A DNA stretch of 8,003 nt. It comes from JABMMZ01 sp044373665. Lineage in GTDB: Bacteria; Bacteroidota; Bacteroidia; NS11-12g; UBA955. The DNA lies in contig JBIPNH010000107.1 of assembly GCA_044373665.1 (NCBI GenBank), forward strand, positions 1 through 8,003, read 5' to 3'. Both the position numbers and the translations under genes were made by a program. Shown in pieces: positions 6,040 through 8,003 of this stretch. The notes below the pieces were generated by a model, which was given only the letters and a program-made list of their open reading frames with translations, did not search any database and was not told where the DNA came from. Each line of letters opens with the position of its first letter. Positions within the stretch are counted from its first letter, which is position 1.

Positions 6040-6070
6040 AATATTGTTTGTTTATGTGTGTCACAAAATT

Positions 6071-6104
6071 GCCCCAACTCCTTTAGAGATTGGGGCTTTT
6101 TTTT
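6071..6104 (+). terminator. Rho-independent terminator of recA
   Basis: GCCCCAA (6071-6077) pairs with TTGGGGC (6090-6096). Inside, CTC (6078-6080) can pair with GAG (6086-6088), leaving one bulged A. Eight T residues follow (6097-6104). This is a strong textbook terminator 31 bp after the recA stop. Confidence 0.92.
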
Positions 6105-6124
6105 ATTAAAACTTAAAAAAAGTA

Positions 6125-7399
6125 ATGATGGATAGAAAAACCTTTATAAAAAATAGCTCATTAGCACTTGGACTTACTTTGCCTTATCCTCTTTTGTCGT
6201 GGGCAAATATGGATATGAAAGATATTCAACAAGAATTGACTTTACATAATCCCGATAGTGAATCTTATTGGACCTACGTGGCTAGTTTATTTGAAAAGCA
6301 AACGAAGTTTATAAATCTAGAAAATGGTTATTTTAGTCCGCAACCACTTTCCACCTTGGCGTATCACACTGCGAAAGAAGCCGAGATAAACAAAAAAACA
6401 AGTTGGTTCATGCGCAAAGAACAAGAGCAGGAAATTGAAAATGCCCGTTTGCAACTTGCATCCTTTTTGGGTCAGTCACCAGAAGAAATTGCCATGACAC
6501 GAAATACAACGGAATCTTTAAATACCGTTATTGCAGGTTATCCATGGAAAAAAGGGGATGAGGTGATTATAGGAAATCAAGATTATGGAAGTATGGTAGC
6601 GGCCTTTCAACAACAAGTAAAAAGGTCGGGAATAGTGCTAAAGGTGGCACAAGTACCCTTGCAGCCCAAAAATGATGAAGAAGTTATTGAGGCTTACATG
6701 AGTTTGGTGAATGCCAAAACCAAAGTCATTCATCTTACCCATTTAATTAACTTAACGGGACAAATTATCCCCGCTGAAAAAATAATTGATTTAGCACATC
6801 AAAAACAAATAGAGGTAATGGTAGATGCCGCCCATTCCGTTGCTCATGTTAGTATGGGGAATTTAGTTCACAAAGCCGATTATTTTGCAGCAAGTTTACA
6901 CAAGTGGTTGTGTTGTCCTATCGGTGTGGGAGTTCTTAAAATAAAACTAACTCATATTGAAAAAATATTCCCATTAATGGCAGACAGTGATATGCCTGTC
7001 AGTAATATTAGGAAGTTTGAACACCAAGGGACGCGACCTATTCATTCGTTGCAAACGATTGCAAGTGCTATTCATTTTCACCAAGCTATAGGAGCAGAGA
7101 GTAAGGAAAAGAGATTGAAATTATTAAAAGCAAATTGGTATTTTAAGCTAGACCCAAGTTCAAGTAAGCTGCAATTAAACACGCCTTTTGATGAAAGCCG
7201 AAGTGGAGCAATTGCCAATTTTGGAGTTAATGGAATGGAACCTGAAGCTTTGGCTGATTTGCTTTTCGAACGCTATTCAATTTATACGGTAGCCATTAAT
7301 CATCCCCATGTTAAAGGGGTAAGAATTACACCTCATTTGTATAATTCCATACAAGAAATTGATGCATTAAGTTCTGCAATTGATGAGCTCGTTAAATAA
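6125..7399 (+). CDS. Exported class V PLP-dependent aminotransferase-fold protein (isopenicillin-N-epimerase/cysteine-desulfurase-like)
   Basis: The 424-aa product has fold type I, class V motifs. TRNTTESLN (125-133) is the phosphate-binding segment. LTHLINLTGQIIP (204-216) and VMVDAAHSVAH (231-241, with D234 expected to contact the pyridine nitrogen) follow. SLHKWL (257-262) carries the probable PLP-binding lysine K260, and VRITPHLYN (399-407) has an arginine at the usual substrate-carboxylate position. The N-terminus, RKTFIKNSSLALG then a hydrophobic run to A27, looks like a Tat-type signal with R4-K5 in place of RR, as in many Bacteroidota 'RRxFIK' proteins. This implies folding with PLP before export. 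The reaction (desulfurase, epimerase, lyase or transaminase) cannot be decided. Two ATGs (6125, 6128) are adjacent and either may be used. The recA terminator ends only 20 nt upstream, so its promoter must overlap that element or it depends on read-through. Confidence 0.85.
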   Translation: MMDRKTFIKNSSLALGLTLPYPLLSWANMDMKDIQQELTLHNPDSESYWTYVASLFEKQTKFINLENGYFSPQPLSTLAYHTAKEAEINKKTSWFMRKEQEQEIENARLQLASFLGQSPEEIAMTRNTTESLNTVIAGYPWKKGDEVIIGNQDYGSMVAAFQQQVKRSGIVLKVAQVPLQPKNDEEVIEAYMSLVNAKTKVIHLTHLINLTGQIIPAEKIIDLAHQKQIEVMVDAAHSVAHVSMGNLVHKADYFAASLHKWLCCPIGVGVLKIKLTHIEKIFPLMADSDMPVSNIRKFEHQGTRPIHSLQTIASAIHFHQAIGAESKEKRLKLLKANWYFKLDPSSSKLQLNTPFDESRSGAIANFGVNGMEPEALADLLFERYSIYTVAINHPHVKGVRITPHLYNSIQEIDALSSAIDELVK

Positions 7400-7473
7400 G
7401 TTAAGTACGGCTAATTAAGAAGGACAGATTTCTAGTTGTTTAAAGGGATGAATTGTTTCACGCCGTGCAGCGT
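7400..7473. other. Spacer with small hairpin before the 169-bp array
   Basis: No gene is visible. CACGC (7459-7463) and GCGTG (7470-7474) can form a short stem and are followed by ATTGTTT, a weak terminator candidate for the aminotransferase gene. The stretch GTTTCACGCCGTGCAGCGTG resembles part of 169-bp unit 2 (GTTTCACGCCGTGCCGCATT), so it is probably the degraded left end of the array. Confidence 0.4.
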
Positions 7474-7581
7474 GATTGTTTATTTGTTGAGTTGTTTATT
7501 TGTTTGTTACCCACTAGACTGAGTCAAGTCACGTGATAGTGTTTTCCGCCGTTCAACATGATTGTTAAGTTTCCCTTTTGT

Positions 7582-7623
7582 CACCCTGAGTTATTCAGCT
7601 ATGCTGAATAGTATCGAAGGGTG
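7582..7623 (+). repeat. GTCACCCTGAG…TCGAAGGGTG hairpin, copy 1
   Basis: The outer arms are CACCCT (7582-7587) and AGGGTG (7618-7623). The inner perfect 8-bp stem is TATTCAGC (7592-7599) with GCTGAATA (7603-7610) over a TAT loop. The outer frame matches the common Bacteroidota intergenic palindrome. Confidence 0.8.
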
Positions 7624-7750
7624 TTACCCTAACGTGCAGCGAGATTGTTTATTTGTTGAGTTGTTTATTTGTTTGTTACCCACTAGACTGAATCAAGTCA
7701 TGTGAGAGTGTTTCACGCCGTGCCGCATTATTGTTAAGTTTCCCTTTTGT

Positions 7751-7792
7751 CACCCTGAGTTATTCAGCTATGCTGAATAGTATCGAAGGGTG
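7751..7792 (+). repeat. GTCACCCTGAG…TCGAAGGGTG hairpin, copy 2
   Basis: It is identical in sequence to copy 1, although the rest of unit 2 is the most diverged. Confidence 0.8.
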
Positions 7793-7919
7793 TTACCCCA
7801 ACGTGCAGCGTGATTGTTTATTTGTTGAGTTGTTTATTTGTTTGTTACCCACTAGACTGAGTCAAGTCACGTGATAGTGTTTTCCGCCGTTCAGCATGAT
7901 TGTTAAGTTTCCCTTTTGT

Positions 7920-7961
7920 CACCCTGAGTTATTCAGCTATGCTGAATAGTATCGAAGGGTG
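7920..7961 (+). repeat. GTCACCCTGAG…TCGAAGGGTG hairpin, copy 3
   Basis: It is identical in sequence to copies 1 and 2. Confidence 0.8.
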
Positions 7962-8003
7962 TTACCCTAACGTGCAGCGAGATTGTTTATTTGTTGAGTT
8001 GTT

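Larger units (their letters stand above)
7474..8003 (+). repeat. 169-bp tandem repeat, three full units and the start of a fourth
   Basis: Units begin with GATTGTTTATTTG at 7474, 7643, 7812 and 7981, exactly 169 bp apart; the last is cut by the window edge. Each unit contains a 16-bp direct sub-repeat (TTGTTTATTTGTT at 7476 and 7492 in unit 1), a variable middle, and a long hairpin. Units 1 and 3 differ at one position by my count, whereas unit 2 differs from unit 1 at about eleven. As 169 is not a multiple of three, no reading frame can run through the array. It fills all the DNA after the aminotransferase gene. Confidence 0.95.

Noticed and set aside
7474..8003. CRISPR or protein-coding repeat array
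   Set aside because: The 169-bp units are repeated throughout without unique spacers, and the period is not a multiple of three, so no frame persists.
1..8003. tRNA, rRNA or riboswitch
   Set aside because: I found no cloverleaf-like arm pattern, rRNA core motif or known riboswitch core in the intergenic regions, which are repeats, terminators or short spacers.

Overview
The window looks like a piece of a Bacteroidota chromosome. The evidence is AT-rich coding sequence, A-rich start regions without clear Shine-Dalgarno motifs, a DUF2723 (GT117-type) membrane protein of a kind typical of that phylum, and palindromic intergenic repeats of the GTCATTCTG…AGAATCTC and GTCACCCTGAG…TCGAAGGGTG types common there. 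All recognisable genes lie on the + strand. Genus cannot be fixed from the sequence alone.

Layout: (1) 2-1225, C-terminal part of a DUF2723 protein running in from the left edge, followed by a perfect 10-bp hairpin terminator. (2) 1292-2041, an RlmB/TrmH-type SPOUT 2'-O-ribose RNA methyltransferase. (3) 2034-2878, about 850 bp of nested repeats without a gene: a GGGATTA-type heptad array that includes the rlmB stop codon, a drifting nonamer array, three 27-bp units, and a 228-bp tandem unit carrying two related hairpins per copy. (4) 2942-4531, an exported peptidyl-prolyl isomerase with a helical, HEAT-like N-terminal region and a C-terminal cyclophilin domain. (5) 4539-4897, what look like remnants of two genes: the start of a small exported protein, and the end of a glycerophosphodiester-phosphodiesterase-like protein. 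(6) 5002-6039, recA with a strong terminator. (7) 6125-7399, a class V PLP-dependent aminotransferase-fold protein with an N-terminal export signal. (8) 7474-8003, an exactly periodic 169-bp tandem array running off the right edge.

The genes do not form an obvious pathway. They are a mix of housekeeping functions (RlmB, RecA) and envelope or periplasmic functions (DUF2723 protein, cyclophilin, exported PLP enzyme), mostly as single-gene units. Only the cyclophilin and the remnant 7 bp after it look co-transcribed. The notable part is the non-coding DNA: two unrelated tandem arrays, both built around hairpins with GTCAYYCTG left arms, with internal evidence of how they expand, delete and homogenise. 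I see no CRISPR array, integrase, transposase or defence gene, and no convincing new multi-gene system.
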